The position numbers and the translations under genes are program-made. This document shows, piece by piece, positions 53,055 through 62,680 of a stretch of DNA of 64,000 nt; position 1 is the stretch's first letter, and each line of letters begins with the position of its first letter. Source of the DNA: DASVHS01 sp038244815 (GTDB taxonomy: Bacteria > Acidobacteriota > Thermoanaerobaculia > Gp7-AA8). The stretch spans positions 1 through 64,000 of the forward strand of contig JBBRTB010000011.1 in NCBI GenBank assembly GCA_038244815.1, given 5' to 3'. The notes beneath the pieces are model-generated. The model was not told where the DNA came from and did no database searches. It saw nothing but the letters and a program-made list of their open reading frames with translations.

Positions 53055-55324
53055 ATCCCGATGGTCATTCCGAGCCGCGAAGACGGCCAGGAATCTGGGC
53101 GGGGGTGGCGCCCCACCACCCAGATTCCTCGCGCTCTGCGGCGCTCGGAATGACGGTCGTATTGACCGTCATCTTTTCGCTCACGGCCTGCCACAAGCTC
53201 AGCGCCCCGTCGCGCACGACCCCCGTCGTGTTGATCTCGATCGACACGTTGCGATCGGATCACCTTCCGGCGTACGGCTACAAAGGCGTGGCCACGCCGA
53301 ACATCGACCGCCTGCGCGCAGATTCGATTCTCTACCGCCGCGCGTACAGCCACATTCCACTGACGTTGCCATCGCATTCGTCGATCCTGACCGGCATGCT
53401 TCCGAACGACAACGGAGTGCGCGACAACGTCGGCTTCCGCCTTTCCGATTCGATTCCGACGCTGCCGGAGCTGCTCGAGAAGAATGGATATGTGACCGGA
53501 GGCGCAGTCTCGGCGTTCGTTCTTCGACGCGAGACTGGAATCGCGCGCGGCTTCGACTTCTTCGACGACGAAGTGGAGCCCCTCGGCAACTCAGATGAGA
53601 CCGCGATCGGGCGGGTCCAGCGCAACGGCCGCGAAACACTGCATGTCCTCGAGAAATGGCTCGATGGAAATTCGCAGAAACCGTTCTTCGCGTTTCTCCA
53701 CCTGTACGAACCGCACACGCCCTACACACCGCCCGAGCCGTATCTGAGCCGTTATCGCAACCGGTACGACGGCGAGATCGCTTTCGCCGATGCCATCGTC
53801 GGCGAGTTTCTCGATTACCTGAAGCAGCACGACCTTTACGACAAAGCGCTGATCGTTCTGCTCTCCGACCATGGCGAAGGCCTGAACGATCACGGCGAAC
53901 AGGAGCACGGAATCTTCCTCTACCGCGAGGCGCTGCAGGTTCCCCTGATTTTGAAGTTGCCGAAGAACGCAAAGGCCGGCACGACGGTCGATTGGCCGGT
54001 GCAGCTGGTCGACGTCTTTCCGACAATCGCGGAGCGGACGGCCACCCCGCTGCCGAGTGATCGACGGCGTACGGGAGAATCACTCCTCGCTGTCGGCAAA
54101 GATCGACCGCAGCGCCTGATCTACTCCGAGACGTTTTATCCGAAGTTCCATTTCGGATGGAGCGATCTGCATTCGTTGATCGCCGGGAACGATCACTACA
54201 TCCGCGCTCCGCAGCCGGAGCTGTACGATCTCGCCGCCGATCCGGCTGAGAAGCACAACGGCATCGAGCAGAACCGCCGTGCGTATGTCCGCCTGCGTCA
54301 GGCCATCGAGCCGTTCGTGCGTGAGGCGCCGGCGCCGTCCAGCATCGATTCGGAAGACGCCGCAAAGCTCGCTGCTCTTGGGTATGTCGGTTCAACCGTG
54401 TCGGTTCCCGCCGGAACGGTGCTGCCGGACCCGAAAACGACGAGCGGAACATTTCAGAAGATTCGTCTTGCCTTCACCTGGTACCGGAACGGAAAAGAGG
54501 ACGACGCGCTCCGGCTCACAGATCAGCTTCTCGCCGGCAATTCGCAGATCACTGACCTCTGGGACCTGAAATACAAAATCCTCGTCAAGATGGACCGAAA
54601 GCGGGAAGCGGTCGATGCGGCGAAGGAGGGTCTGCGGAAAGTACCCACGGCACTGGCCCTGCTGCACGACGTCGCTACCGGCGCGCTGGAGCTCGGCGAT
54701 CTCGACACCGCACAGCAGCACGCCGAACTGGCGTTGAAACTCGAGCCCGGCAAAGCGCACGACATTCTGTCGCACATCTGGCTGCAGCGCGGAAACCTCG
54801 ACCGCGCCGAAGCGGAAGCAAAGTTGTCGCTGGAGACGTCGCACGATCCGACCAGTGCTCTCATGCAGCTCGCCAATGCGGAAAAGGATCGCGGGAATCT
54901 GCAGGCGGCACTCGCCTATATCGATCGTGCGGTCGACATTTCCAGGCGCAAACGAGCTCCAGCGCAGGACCTCCACTTCGCTCGCGGCGATATCCTCGCG
55001 CGCCTCCAAAGAAACGCGGAGGCGGAGCAGGAGTTTCGTGCGGAAATCGAACACTATCCGTCGTCCGCCACCGCTTATTCTTCGCTGATCCTGCTGCTGG
55101 CCTCGACCGGCCGGTCGAACGAGGCGACGCCTCTGGTTTATGCGCTGATCAAGGCATCGCCGGGGCCGCGTGCATACGTCGTCGTGTCGGAGACGCTGAA
55201 GGCTGTGGGCGACAACCAGGGCGCGGTGTATTGGGCGTATCAGGGTCTCGAGCGCTATCCGAAGGATCCTGAACTTCGCGGATTACCGAAAAAGCTTTCG
55301 CGGCCACTGCGCAGCAGCGGGTGA
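53051..55324 (+). CDS. Lipoprotein: sulfatase-like hydrolase with C-terminal TPR domain
   Basis: 757 aa. The frame opens at ATG 53051 (ATGA overlap), runs through an in-frame dispersed repeat (about 35 codons), then the lipoprotein core MTVVLTVIFSLTAC. The hydrolase domain (about 57-440) has metal ligands in LISIDTLRSDHLPAY and LSDHGEGLNDHG, but the active-site block reads PLTLPSHSSILTG: Thr/Ser instead of the Cys of sulfatases, so no formylglycine. That pattern is closer to phosphoryl- or phosphoethanolamine-transferase relatives. The last about 270 residues are TPR. A broken paralogue lies at 48229. Confidence 0.88.
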   Translation: MNPDGHSEPRRRPGIWAGVAPHHPDSSRSAALGMTVVLTVIFSLTACHKLSAPSRTTPVVLISIDTLRSDHLPAYGYKGVATPNIDRLRADSILYRRAYSHIPLTLPSHSSILTGMLPNDNGVRDNVGFRLSDSIPTLPELLEKNGYVTGGAVSAFVLRRETGIARGFDFFDDEVEPLGNSDETAIGRVQRNGRETLHVLEKWLDGNSQKPFFAFLHLYEPHTPYTPPEPYLSRYRNRYDGEIAFADAIVGEFLDYLKQHDLYDKALIVLLSDHGEGLNDHGEQEHGIFLYREALQVPLILKLPKNAKAGTTVDWPVQLVDVFPTIAERTATPLPSDRRRTGESLLAVGKDRPQRLIYSETFYPKFHFGWSDLHSLIAGNDHYIRAPQPELYDLAADPAEKHNGIEQNRRAYVRLRQAIEPFVREAPAPSSIDSEDAAKLAALGYVGSTVSVPAGTVLPDPKTTSGTFQKIRLAFTWYRNGKEDDALRLTDQLLAGNSQITDLWDLKYKILVKMDRKREAVDAAKEGLRKVPTALALLHDVATGALELGDLDTAQQHAELALKLEPGKAHDILSHIWLQRGNLDRAEAEAKLSLETSHDPTSALMQLANAEKDRGNLQAALAYIDRAVDISRRKRAPAQDLHFARGDILARLQRNAEAEQEFRAEIEHYPSSATAYSSLILLLASTGRSNEATPLVYALIKASPGPRAYVVVSETLKAVGDNQGAVYWAYQGLERYPKDPELRGLPKKLSRPLRSSG
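53064..53156. repeat. GTCATTCCGAG / CTCGGAATGAC dispersed inverted repeat inside a coding sequence
   Basis: The element begins with GTCATTCCGAGCCGCGAAG and ends with GGCGCTCGGAATGACGG, with inner arms GAATCTGGGCGG and its inverse. The whole copy is translated in frame in the n-region of the sulfatase-like lipoprotein, and its terminal ATG is a possible start. Confidence 0.9.
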
Positions 55325-55336
55325 TAGACTTCGGGC

Positions 55337-55401
55337 TTCTGTGGAGGCGCGGGCTTCAGCCCGCGCACTCACGTCGGGCTGAAGCCCGCCTCTACACAGA
55401 A
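55337..55401. repeat. Palindromic GCGGGCTTCAGCCCGC element
   Basis: A 65-bp imperfect palindrome: TTCTGTGGAGGC and its inverse GCCTCTACACAGAA at the ends, with GGGCTTCAGCCCG and CGGGCTGAAGCCCG inside. It fills most of the gap before the first VWFA gene and looks like a miniature inverted-repeat element or hairpin. Confidence 0.85.
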
Positions 55402-55417
55402 GCATGCCGGAGGCACC

Positions 55418-57457
55418 GTGCATAGACTTGTCGCGGGCGTAGTCGCAGGACTCATCGCACTCTCGCTGACCGCGCAGGTTCCTCGTGCAAGCGAGAACAT
55501 TCAGGTCACGCTCGTCGAGGTGCCGGTCAACGTCGTCGATCGGAACGGCGCCCCTGTCCGCAATCTGACTGCCCGGAATTTCGAGCTGATCGACAACGGT
55601 CAACGTCGCGACATCACGCACTTCGACGCCATCGACCTTTCCGCCGGCGCGAAAATCGATCGCCGCGTCCTGGCCGCAGTCGCGGCCCGCAATTTTCTTC
55701 TTGTGTTCGACTTGAGCAACTCGCAGCCCGGTACGCTGGCTCGCGCCAGAGACGCCGCGCGTACGTTCGTGAAGAGTGCGGCGATGGAAGTCGATCGCAT
55801 CGGCGTCGCGAACTTCTCGAGCGAGACGGGCTTTCAACTCCTGACGTCGTTCACGACCGACCGGCAGCTCGTCTCGGCGGCAATCACGACGCTCGGTCTT
55901 CCGAAGTATTTCCGCCCTGCCGATCCGCTCCTCATGACGGCGACCGAGATGCACGAAGATGCGGACCTCGCTGAAGGCAGCTCACATCCAAACGATCAGA
56001 TCTTCGCCGAAGTGGCGCGTCTGCAGGCCAGGACTCTGGACCGCGCAGCCAACGATGTGCAACGGCAGTTCATCAGCAGAACGCTCGATGGCTACGCGGA
56101 GCTGGCGCATGTTCTCGATCGCGTTGCCGGCCGCAAGCAGGTCATCGTGCTGACTGAAGGTTTCGACGCGAAGTTGATCCACGGCCGCGAGTCGCTCACT
56201 GGCGAGCAATTCCGCGACGAGCAGCGCATGATCGAAGCCGGTGAAGTCTGGCGCGTCGATAACGACAACCGGTACGGCGATTCGCACACCGCGGATGAGC
56301 TGAAGGGAATGATCGAGGTGTGCCGCCGCGCCGACGTCGTCATGCACGCGATCGACATTCGCGGCATCCGGGTCACGGGCAGCGACGTTCGCGATCTCGG
56401 GCCGAAGTCGAATGAGTCGCTGTTCCTTCTGACTCACGACACGGGCGGCATGGTGTTCAAGAACGCGAACAGTCTCGAGGAAGACTTCCGCCGGCTCCTG
56501 CGAGCCGAGGAAGTCGTGTACATCCTCGGATTTGAAGCGCCGTCGAAGGACCCGGGAAAGTTTCACGAGTTGAAGGTGAAGCTCGTCGACGTCACCTCAG
56601 GGCACGCGTTCCACCGCGCCGGCTACTTCGAGTCCACACCGCCGATGTCGCCGGTCGAGCGCACGCTGACCGCGGCAGAGATCATCTCGAACCAGATTCC
56701 GCAGACCGACATCATCGTTCACGCGGTGGCGACGCCGTTCCCACGCGGTGATGGAAACGCCCAGGTTCCGGTGATCGTCGAGATCGACGGGCCATCGATG
56801 CTCCGCTCCGCAAAGGCGAATCAGATCCAGAGCGAAGTGTTCATTTACGCGTTCGATGATCACAATCGGGTCCGCGATTTCGTGTATCAACCGCTCAGGC
56901 TCGATGTGAACAAGCTTCGCGATCGATTGCAACAGCACGGCGTACGCCTGTATGAAACGCTCATGCTTCCGGTGGGTCATTACTCCGTGCGCACGCTGGT
57001 TCGCGCCGGCGACCGGTCGCTGTACGGATACAGCGGCATCAACGTCGACGTGCCTGAGTACGACCAGCTGGCCATGCTCGGAGGAACAGCCGTCGATGAG
57101 CAGCCTGGCGACTGGGTGCCGGTGAAGCCGCCCGATCGCAACGGCGTGCCGCGCGAATATCCGTTCACGATCGATGGGGCGATGCTCGTGCCGTCCGCTT
57201 CGCCGGTGCTGCGCCCGGGAGTTTCCGCTCGTGTCGCTCTGTACATCGGCCACATGACCGCGGCGCCTGCGAGCGTCGCCGGGACTGTCGACGGCCGCGA
57301 AGCGAGGGTGATGATTGCCTCGCGCTCGACGGCAGGAGGAACGGCGAAGCTGCTGCTCGACATCGTGCCGCCTGCGCTGCCTCCCGGTGATTATCAGTTG
57401 ACGCTGCAGGTCCCGGAGCTTGTGCAAAACGTGGCCGTGCCATTCATCGTGCGCTAA
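55418..57457 (+). CDS. VWFA-related acidobacterial secreted protein, copy 1
   Basis: 679 aa. A signal peptide is followed by the family entry VTLVEVPVNVVDRNGAPVRNL, a vWA-like fold with a metal-site variant in NFLLVFDLSNSQPG (DxSxS), the typical TxxxGG block THDTGGMVFKNAN, and a long beta-rich C-terminal half ending in NVAVPFIVR. The family is largely restricted to Acidobacteriota, which supports the taxonomic call. The start is GTG 55418 after GGAGG. A tandem paralogue follows 67 bp later. Confidence 0.9.
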   Translation: MHRLVAGVVAGLIALSLTAQVPRASENIQVTLVEVPVNVVDRNGAPVRNLTARNFELIDNGQRRDITHFDAIDLSAGAKIDRRVLAAVAARNFLLVFDLSNSQPGTLARARDAARTFVKSAAMEVDRIGVANFSSETGFQLLTSFTTDRQLVSAAITTLGLPKYFRPADPLLMTATEMHEDADLAEGSSHPNDQIFAEVARLQARTLDRAANDVQRQFISRTLDGYAELAHVLDRVAGRKQVIVLTEGFDAKLIHGRESLTGEQFRDEQRMIEAGEVWRVDNDNRYGDSHTADELKGMIEVCRRADVVMHAIDIRGIRVTGSDVRDLGPKSNESLFLLTHDTGGMVFKNANSLEEDFRRLLRAEEVVYILGFEAPSKDPGKFHELKVKLVDVTSGHAFHRAGYFESTPPMSPVERTLTAAEIISNQIPQTDIIVHAVATPFPRGDGNAQVPVIVEIDGPSMLRSAKANQIQSEVFIYAFDDHNRVRDFVYQPLRLDVNKLRDRLQQHGVRLYETLMLPVGHYSVRTLVRAGDRSLYGYSGINVDVPEYDQLAMLGGTAVDEQPGDWVPVKPPDRNGVPREYPFTIDGAMLVPSASPVLRPGVSARVALYIGHMTAAPASVAGTVDGREARVMIASRSTAGGTAKLLLDIVPPALPPGDYQLTLQVPELVQNVAVPFIVR

Positions 57458-57524
57458 AAATAAAACGGTCGGGGACAGGGAGGGTGCGCGTTTCTGGCCA
57501 CAGCGCCAGCACAAGTGACAGAAT

Positions 57525-59585
57525 ATGCGCGTGCAGAACCGACTGGCGATCCTCGCCCTGATTGTCGTCTTCGCTTTGCCTGCCCGCACGCAGGCTCCTG
57601 CCGCCGGAGAACAAATCCAGGTCACACTCGTCGAGGTTCCCGTCAACGTCGTCGACCGCAACGGCGACGCGGTTCGCAATCTCAAACTCGAGAACTTCCA
57701 GCTGTTCGACAACGGTCAGCGCCGCAACATCACGCATTTCGACATGCTCGATCTGTCGACGGGCGCCAGCCGCGAGGCCGCCGGCCCGGCCGCCGCCGCA
57801 GCGAGCCGCAACTTTCTCCTGCTGTTCGATCTCAACAGCACCGAGCCGAACACGCTCGCTCGCGCCCAAAAGGCCGCGCACAACTTCGTGAATGGCGCCG
57901 GCGTCAACGGCGATCGGATCGGCGTCGGCACGTTCAGCGTCCAATCCGGATTTCATCTGCTGGCGGCGTTCACGACCGATGCAAAACTCGTGTCCGCCGC
58001 GATCGACACGCTTGGCGCGCCGAAACTGTATCAGCCCGTCGATCCGCTGCTGCTGTCGTCTGTCGAGATGCACAGAGAAGCCGAAGCCATGTTGATGAAC
58101 GGCGGCAAAAATGCAGGGGCGATCGCCGAGCAACTTCACGAGAACGCACGAGCACTCGATCGCGCGTCAAACGATATCCAGCGACAGTTCATCACCCGCA
58201 CTCTGGCCGGCTACGGCGATCTGGCGCATCTTCTCGATCGTGTGCCCGGTCGAAAGCAGATCGTCCTGCTCAGCGAAGGCTTCGATGCAAAGTTGCTGCA
58301 CGGCCGCGAATCGCTCACGAATGAACAGGCACGCGATGAACAGCAACAGATCGAACGCGGCGAAGTCTGGCGCGTCGACAACGACAACCGTTACGGCAAC
58401 TCACAATCCGCGAGCGATCTACGCGGGATGACGGAAATCTTCCGTCGCTCTGACGTCGTGCTGCATGCGATCGACATCAAAGGAGTCCGCGGCCTGGGCG
58501 ACATCGCATCAGGCACCGCACCAGGGTCGAACGAGTCGCTGTTCCTGATGACGCACGACACCGGCGGAATGGTTTTCAAGAACGCGAACAATCTCGACGA
58601 AGACTTCCACAATCTCCTTCGCGCCCAGGAAATCGTCTACGTGCTCGGCTTCGAGACTTCCTCGATCGCGCCGGGCAAGTTCCACGCGCTCACGGTCAAG
58701 CTCGTCGATGTTCCCTCCGCGCGTCCGATGTCTCGCGCCGGCTACTTCGAATCGACTCCGGCGACGACTCCGCTCGAGCGTACGCTGACTGCCGCCGAGA
58801 TCATGGTCAATCAATTGCCGCAGAGCGGCATCGGTGTGCACTCGCTGGCGATGCCGTTTCCTCGGTCGGACGGACGAGCCCAGGTGCCGGTGATCGTCGA
58901 GATCGATGGCAAGTCGCTCATTCGCGTGGCTCGTGACAACAGGATTCAAAGTGAAGTGTTCATCTACGCGTTCGACGAGCACGACACCATTGTCGACTTC
59001 GTACACCAGCCAGTCGCGCTCGACGTCAACAAGCTCCGCGATCGCCTGCAACAACACGGCATTCGCATCTACGAGACGCTGATGCTGCCGCCCGCACGGT
59101 ATTCGGTACGCACCCTCGTTCGCGCCGGAGCGGAGCCGATCTATGGTTACAACGTCACCACGATCGATGTCCCTGCCTACGATCAGGCCGCGGTGCTTGG
59201 CGGTTCGGTCATCGACGATCGGCCGGGGGAATGGGTCCCCGTCAAGCCGCCCGATCGGCAGGGCGTCCCACACGAGTACCCGTTTGCGATCGATGGCGCG
59301 ATGCTTGTGCCGTTCGCCGGTCCGGTGCTGCATCCCGGCGTTGCCTCACGCATAGGACTCTACGTCGCGCGTCCAGCGTCGAACAAATTGAGCGTTGTCG
59401 GCGACATCGCCGGCCGCCAGACACCGGTTACAGTTGCCACGCGATCCATGGCACCCGACGGCTCGGCGAAGCTGTTGCTCGACTTCACGCCGCCCTCACT
59501 TCCGCCCGGCGATTACGTTCTGACGTTGCACGTCGGTGAGGCAGGGACGAAGAACGTTACGACCGTGCCGTTCGCCGTGCGCTGA
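57525..59585 (+). CDS. VWFA-related acidobacterial secreted protein, copy 2
   Basis: 686 aa with the same domain order as copy 1 and long near-identical stretches such as GEVWRVDNDNRYG and HDTGGMVFKNANN, so it arose by tandem duplication. Differences cluster around residues 75-95 and 185-205, where copy 2 has short insertions rich in Ala and Gly. The metal-site segment is LLLFDLNSTEPN. ATG 57525 is the start. It is probably extracytoplasmic, with a role in protein or polymer binding. Confidence 0.9.
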   Translation: MRVQNRLAILALIVVFALPARTQAPAAGEQIQVTLVEVPVNVVDRNGDAVRNLKLENFQLFDNGQRRNITHFDMLDLSTGASREAAGPAAAAASRNFLLLFDLNSTEPNTLARAQKAAHNFVNGAGVNGDRIGVGTFSVQSGFHLLAAFTTDAKLVSAAIDTLGAPKLYQPVDPLLLSSVEMHREAEAMLMNGGKNAGAIAEQLHENARALDRASNDIQRQFITRTLAGYGDLAHLLDRVPGRKQIVLLSEGFDAKLLHGRESLTNEQARDEQQQIERGEVWRVDNDNRYGNSQSASDLRGMTEIFRRSDVVLHAIDIKGVRGLGDIASGTAPGSNESLFLMTHDTGGMVFKNANNLDEDFHNLLRAQEIVYVLGFETSSIAPGKFHALTVKLVDVPSARPMSRAGYFESTPATTPLERTLTAAEIMVNQLPQSGIGVHSLAMPFPRSDGRAQVPVIVEIDGKSLIRVARDNRIQSEVFIYAFDEHDTIVDFVHQPVALDVNKLRDRLQQHGIRIYETLMLPPARYSVRTLVRAGAEPIYGYNVTTIDVPAYDQAAVLGGSVIDDRPGEWVPVKPPDRQGVPHEYPFAIDGAMLVPFAGPVLHPGVASRIGLYVARPASNKLSVVGDIAGRQTPVTVATRSMAPDGSAKLLLDFTPPSLPPGDYVLTLHVGEAGTKNVTTVPFAVR

Positions 59586-59612
59586 GAACGCCCGTTATAC
59601 TTTTCGCAACAC

Positions 59613-60299
59613 GTGGATCTACCCGAATTCGAGCGGTGCATCGGCTATACCTTCCAGCGGCGCGACCTGCTCACACGCGCGGTCACGCACAAGTCGTATT
59701 CGCACGAGGCCCGGCAGGGGGACGTCCGTCACAACGAGACGTTCGAATTCCTCGGCGACTCGGTGCTGGGCTTCGTGATCGGCGACATGCTGTTCCGCCA
59801 CTTTCCCGAGCTCGATGAGGGCGCGCTTTCGAAGATGAAGGCCTACCTCGTCAGCGCCACGAGCCTGGCCGCGAAGGCCCGCCACTTCGGCATGGGCGAC
59901 GTGATTCTGCTCGGCGTCGGTGAGGAGAAGACCGGCGGCCGCAGGAAAGACTCGCTGCTCGCCAACCTCTACGAGGCCATGCTCGCGGCGATCTATCTCG
60001 ACGGCGGCATCGACGCGGCCCGGCGTGTCATCGAGCAGTCTTTCCTCGCCGACATCCAGTCCATCGACGAGGAGGACCTGCTTTTCCAGGATTACAAGAC
60101 GGCGCTACAGGAGCTCGCGCAGGGGAAGGGGTTCCCGCTGCCGGAATACAACGTCATCGGTGAAGTCGGTCCCGACCACGACAAGACGTTCATCGTGGAG
60201 GTGCGCGTGGGCAGCCTGTCGACGCGCGGCGAGGGCTCTTCGAAGAAAGAGGCACAGCAGGAAGCGGCGAAGCGTGCGCTGGCAGAGTTCGCTGCTTAG
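59613..60299 (+). CDS. rnc: Ribonuclease III
   Basis: 228 aa. The catalytic signature is NETFEFLGDSVLG (usual NERLEFLGDAVL), with the second acidic site in DSLLANLYEAMLAAIYLDGG. A C-terminal double-stranded-RNA-binding domain (DYKTALQELAQGKGFPLPEY to the end) is complete. It processes rRNA precursors and structured RNA. The start is GTG 59613. It is followed 7 bp later by the EnvC-like gene. Confidence 0.96.
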   Translation: MDLPEFERCIGYTFQRRDLLTRAVTHKSYSHEARQGDVRHNETFEFLGDSVLGFVIGDMLFRHFPELDEGALSKMKAYLVSATSLAAKARHFGMGDVILLGVGEEKTGGRRKDSLLANLYEAMLAAIYLDGGIDAARRVIEQSFLADIQSIDEEDLLFQDYKTALQELAQGKGFPLPEYNVIGEVGPDHDKTFIVEVRVGSLSTRGEGSSKKEAQQEAAKRALAEFAA

Positions 60300-60306
60300 G
60301 CCTCGG

Positions 60307-61470
60307 ATGGACGGGAACCGAGGCCCGAGGCCCGAGGCCCGAGGCCTGGTGATTGTGATGATCGCGGCTGCCGCAACCATGCTCCTTCTGGCCCAGGCGC
60401 CTGCTCCCGCCAGCAACGAGGATCTGGATCGCATCCGCGGCGAGATCGCCAGGCTCAGGCAGCGTCTCGACGTCGTCCACCGCCAGGCCACGAACATCCG
60501 CGAGGAGCTCGAGGCTGCGGATCTCGAGCTGGACATCCACTCGCGCGAGCTGGAGATCGCCACCCAGACCAGGCAGCGCGTCGACGTCGAGCGCGCCAAC
60601 GACGAAGCGCAGATCGCCGAACTGACCGTCAGGATTACCTTGCAGAAGCAGCATCTGCGCAAGCGTCTGGTGGCGCTCTATCAGCTCGGGGGGCTGAGCT
60701 ATCTGCGCATCCTGATGTCGCTCGACCAGCGGCACGACCCGAGAGCGGCGATCTCGATGCTCAGCTTTCTCGTCACCCACGACTCGCGCATGATCACGCG
60801 GTTCCAGACCACCAGGCGCCAACTCGACCTGGAGAAGATCGCGCTGGCCAAGCGGCAGCAGGAGCTGGCCGCGCTGGCCCGGGTGATCGAGGAGCGCCGG
60901 CGCGCCGTCGCGGCGTCCTACGCGGAGAAAGAGCGCGTCCTGGCCGAGCTCGAGAAGCAGGAGAGCGGATCGGCGCAGCAGCTCGCCGAGCTCGAGGAGA
61001 AGGCGCGACGGCTGCAGCGCCTGGTGGGCGTGCTTTCGGCGCAGGCGCCCACGATCGCCCCTTCCTCCGACGTCCGCACGTACCTCGGTGCGCTGGCCTG
61101 GCCCGTCGACGGCGAGGTCGTGGAGCGGTTTGGAAGGCAGCGTAACCCGAAGTTTTCAACCTATACGATGAACAACGGCCTCAAAATCGCGGCGGCCGCC
61201 CGCACCGAGGTGCGGGCGGTGTTTCAGGGAACAGTTCTCTTCTCGCAGTGGTTCAAAGGGTACGGTAACTTGATCATTCTCGACCACGGCAATCGCGTCT
61301 TCTCGCTCTACGGAAACATCGCCGGACCACTGGTTGCAGTCGGAGATCGGATCAGCACTGGTCAGCCGATTGCAGGCGTGGGCGAGGGCGAAGACGCGAA
61401 CGGCGGCTACCTCTACTTCGAAATCCGGCAGGATAATCACCCCGAGGATCCACAGAAATGGTTGCGTTGA
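60307..61470 (+). CDS. EnvC-like M23-family (LytM) activator of septal hydrolases
   Basis: 387 aa from ATG 60307. The first about 14 residues are encoded by a GAGGCCC repeat. A signal/anchor helix, about 220 residues of coiled coil (LDRIRGEIARLRQRLDVVHR and similar) and a C-terminal LytM domain (SQWFKGYGNLIILDHGNRVF, SLYGNI) follow. The LytM zinc ligands are incomplete (no HxxxD start, NNGLKIA in place of the H-containing strand), as in EnvC, so it should activate amidases rather than cut peptidoglycan. It is co-transcribed with an S41 protease. Confidence 0.85.
   Translation: MDGNRGPRPEARGLVIVMIAAAATMLLLAQAPAPASNEDLDRIRGEIARLRQRLDVVHRQATNIREELEAADLELDIHSRELEIATQTRQRVDVERANDEAQIAELTVRITLQKQHLRKRLVALYQLGGLSYLRILMSLDQRHDPRAAISMLSFLVTHDSRMITRFQTTRRQLDLEKIALAKRQQELAALARVIEERRRAVAASYAEKERVLAELEKQESGSAQQLAELEEKARRLQRLVGVLSAQAPTIAPSSDVRTYLGALAWPVDGEVVERFGRQRNPKFSTYTMNNGLKIAAAARTEVRAVFQGTVLFSQWFKGYGNLIILDHGNRVFSLYGNIAGPLVAVGDRISTGQPIAGVGEGEDANGGYLYFEIRQDNHPEDPQKWLR
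60315..60347. repeat. GAGGCCC tandem run in the start of the EnvC-like gene
   Basis: GAGGCCCGAGGCCCGAGGCC is read in frame as the Arg/Pro-rich n-region (RGPRPEARG) of the signal anchor. It shares the core of the repeats at 40641, 42307 and 62818. Confidence 0.85.
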
Positions 61471-62666
61471 TGACGAAAAGAAAGATCGCCTTTGTCGCTG
61501 TTTCCAGCGCGCTGCTGGTGTTCCTCATCGGGGGCGCCGTCTTCGGGCAGGCCACGCAGAAGAACAACGTCTATCGATACCTGAGCATCTTTTCCGAGGT
61601 GTTCGATCTGGTTCGCAGCAACTACGTCGAGGACGTGTCGTCGGACAGGCTGATGGACGGCGCCTTCTCCGGCGTCACCGATGCGGTCGATGAATTCAGC
61701 TACTACGTTCCGCCGACACAGATGGCCACCTACAAGTCGTTCGTCGAGAACGAGGACAACGGCATCGGACTCGTAGTCACGAAGCGCTTCGGTTACGCGT
61801 ACGTGATCACTGCCATCGCTGATTCCCCCGGGGCGAAGGCGGGCATCGAGCGCGGCGACTTCATCGAGAAGATCGACGGCGCACCGACGCAGAAGATGGC
61901 CGTTTGGCAGATGCGTCAGGCGCTGCGTGCGAACAAGGCGATACACCTGCAGGTGTTGCGCGGTGGACAGACCCACCGCGACGAATTCACCATCCAGCCC
62001 GCGGCGTATCACCCCGTGCCGCTGGAGACGAATCATTACGGTGCGGTGGCCTACATCCGGATTCCCTACTTCGAAAAAGGAAGCGAGGGGCAATTCCGCT
62101 CCGCGCTCGAGAAGATCCGCAAGGACGGTGCGCGCAAGCTGATCGTCGATCTGCGGGGCAACGCCGGCGGTGATGTCGACGAGGCGATCGCTTCCGCCGA
62201 CGATCTGCTCGCCGGCGGTCTCATCACGTCGATCGAGGGGCGGAAAGTGGAGCCGAAGCGCTGGCAGGCCGATCGAGCCACCGTGTATGACGGTGACGTC
62301 GAGGTGCTGACCGATCCATCGACGGCGTCGGGCGCGGAGATCTTCGCCGCCGCCATTCGCGGCAACAACCGCGGCAAAGTCGTCGGCGTGACGACGTACG
62401 GCAAGTCGATCGTGCAGCGCTTCATCCCCCTGCCCAGCGGCGGCGGCGTCTACATGACCGTCGCGCATTACACGACACCGGACATGAAGCCGATCAAGGA
62501 AGCCGGTGTGCGTCCCGACGTCCTGGTGGACCTGACCTCTCTGGCGCTGCGCGATCCGAAAGACAAGAACTCGGCCGCAAAAGCGAACCAGCCTGATCTG
62601 ATCCTCGAAAAGGCGCTGGCGTTGTTCGGAGAGCCCGCACCGGCGGCCGTGAAGAAAGCGGCGTAA
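61470..62666 (+). CDS. S41-family C-terminal processing peptidase (CtpA-like)
   Basis: 398 aa. A signal anchor is followed by a PDZ domain (about 90-175: GIGLVVTKRFGYAYVITAI, AGIERGDFIEKIDG) and the S41 core. The Ser/Lys dyad is in DPSTASGAEIFAAAI and GKSIVQRFIPL. It degrades or trims periplasmic proteins and often pairs with a TPR adaptor. ATG 61470 overlaps the EnvC stop (TGATG). The EnvC-CtpA-YibQ order matches a common envelope operon. Confidence 0.93.
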   Translation: MTKRKIAFVAVSSALLVFLIGGAVFGQATQKNNVYRYLSIFSEVFDLVRSNYVEDVSSDRLMDGAFSGVTDAVDEFSYYVPPTQMATYKSFVENEDNGIGLVVTKRFGYAYVITAIADSPGAKAGIERGDFIEKIDGAPTQKMAVWQMRQALRANKAIHLQVLRGGQTHRDEFTIQPAAYHPVPLETNHYGAVAYIRIPYFEKGSEGQFRSALEKIRKDGARKLIVDLRGNAGGDVDEAIASADDLLAGGLITSIEGRKVEPKRWQADRATVYDGDVEVLTDPSTASGAEIFAAAIRGNNRGKVVGVTTYGKSIVQRFIPLPSGGGVYMTVAHYTTPDMKPIKEAGVRPDVLVDLTSLALRDPKDKNSAAKANQPDLILEKALALFGEPAPAAVKKAA

Positions 62667-62680
62667 AATCCAGCCAGCGA

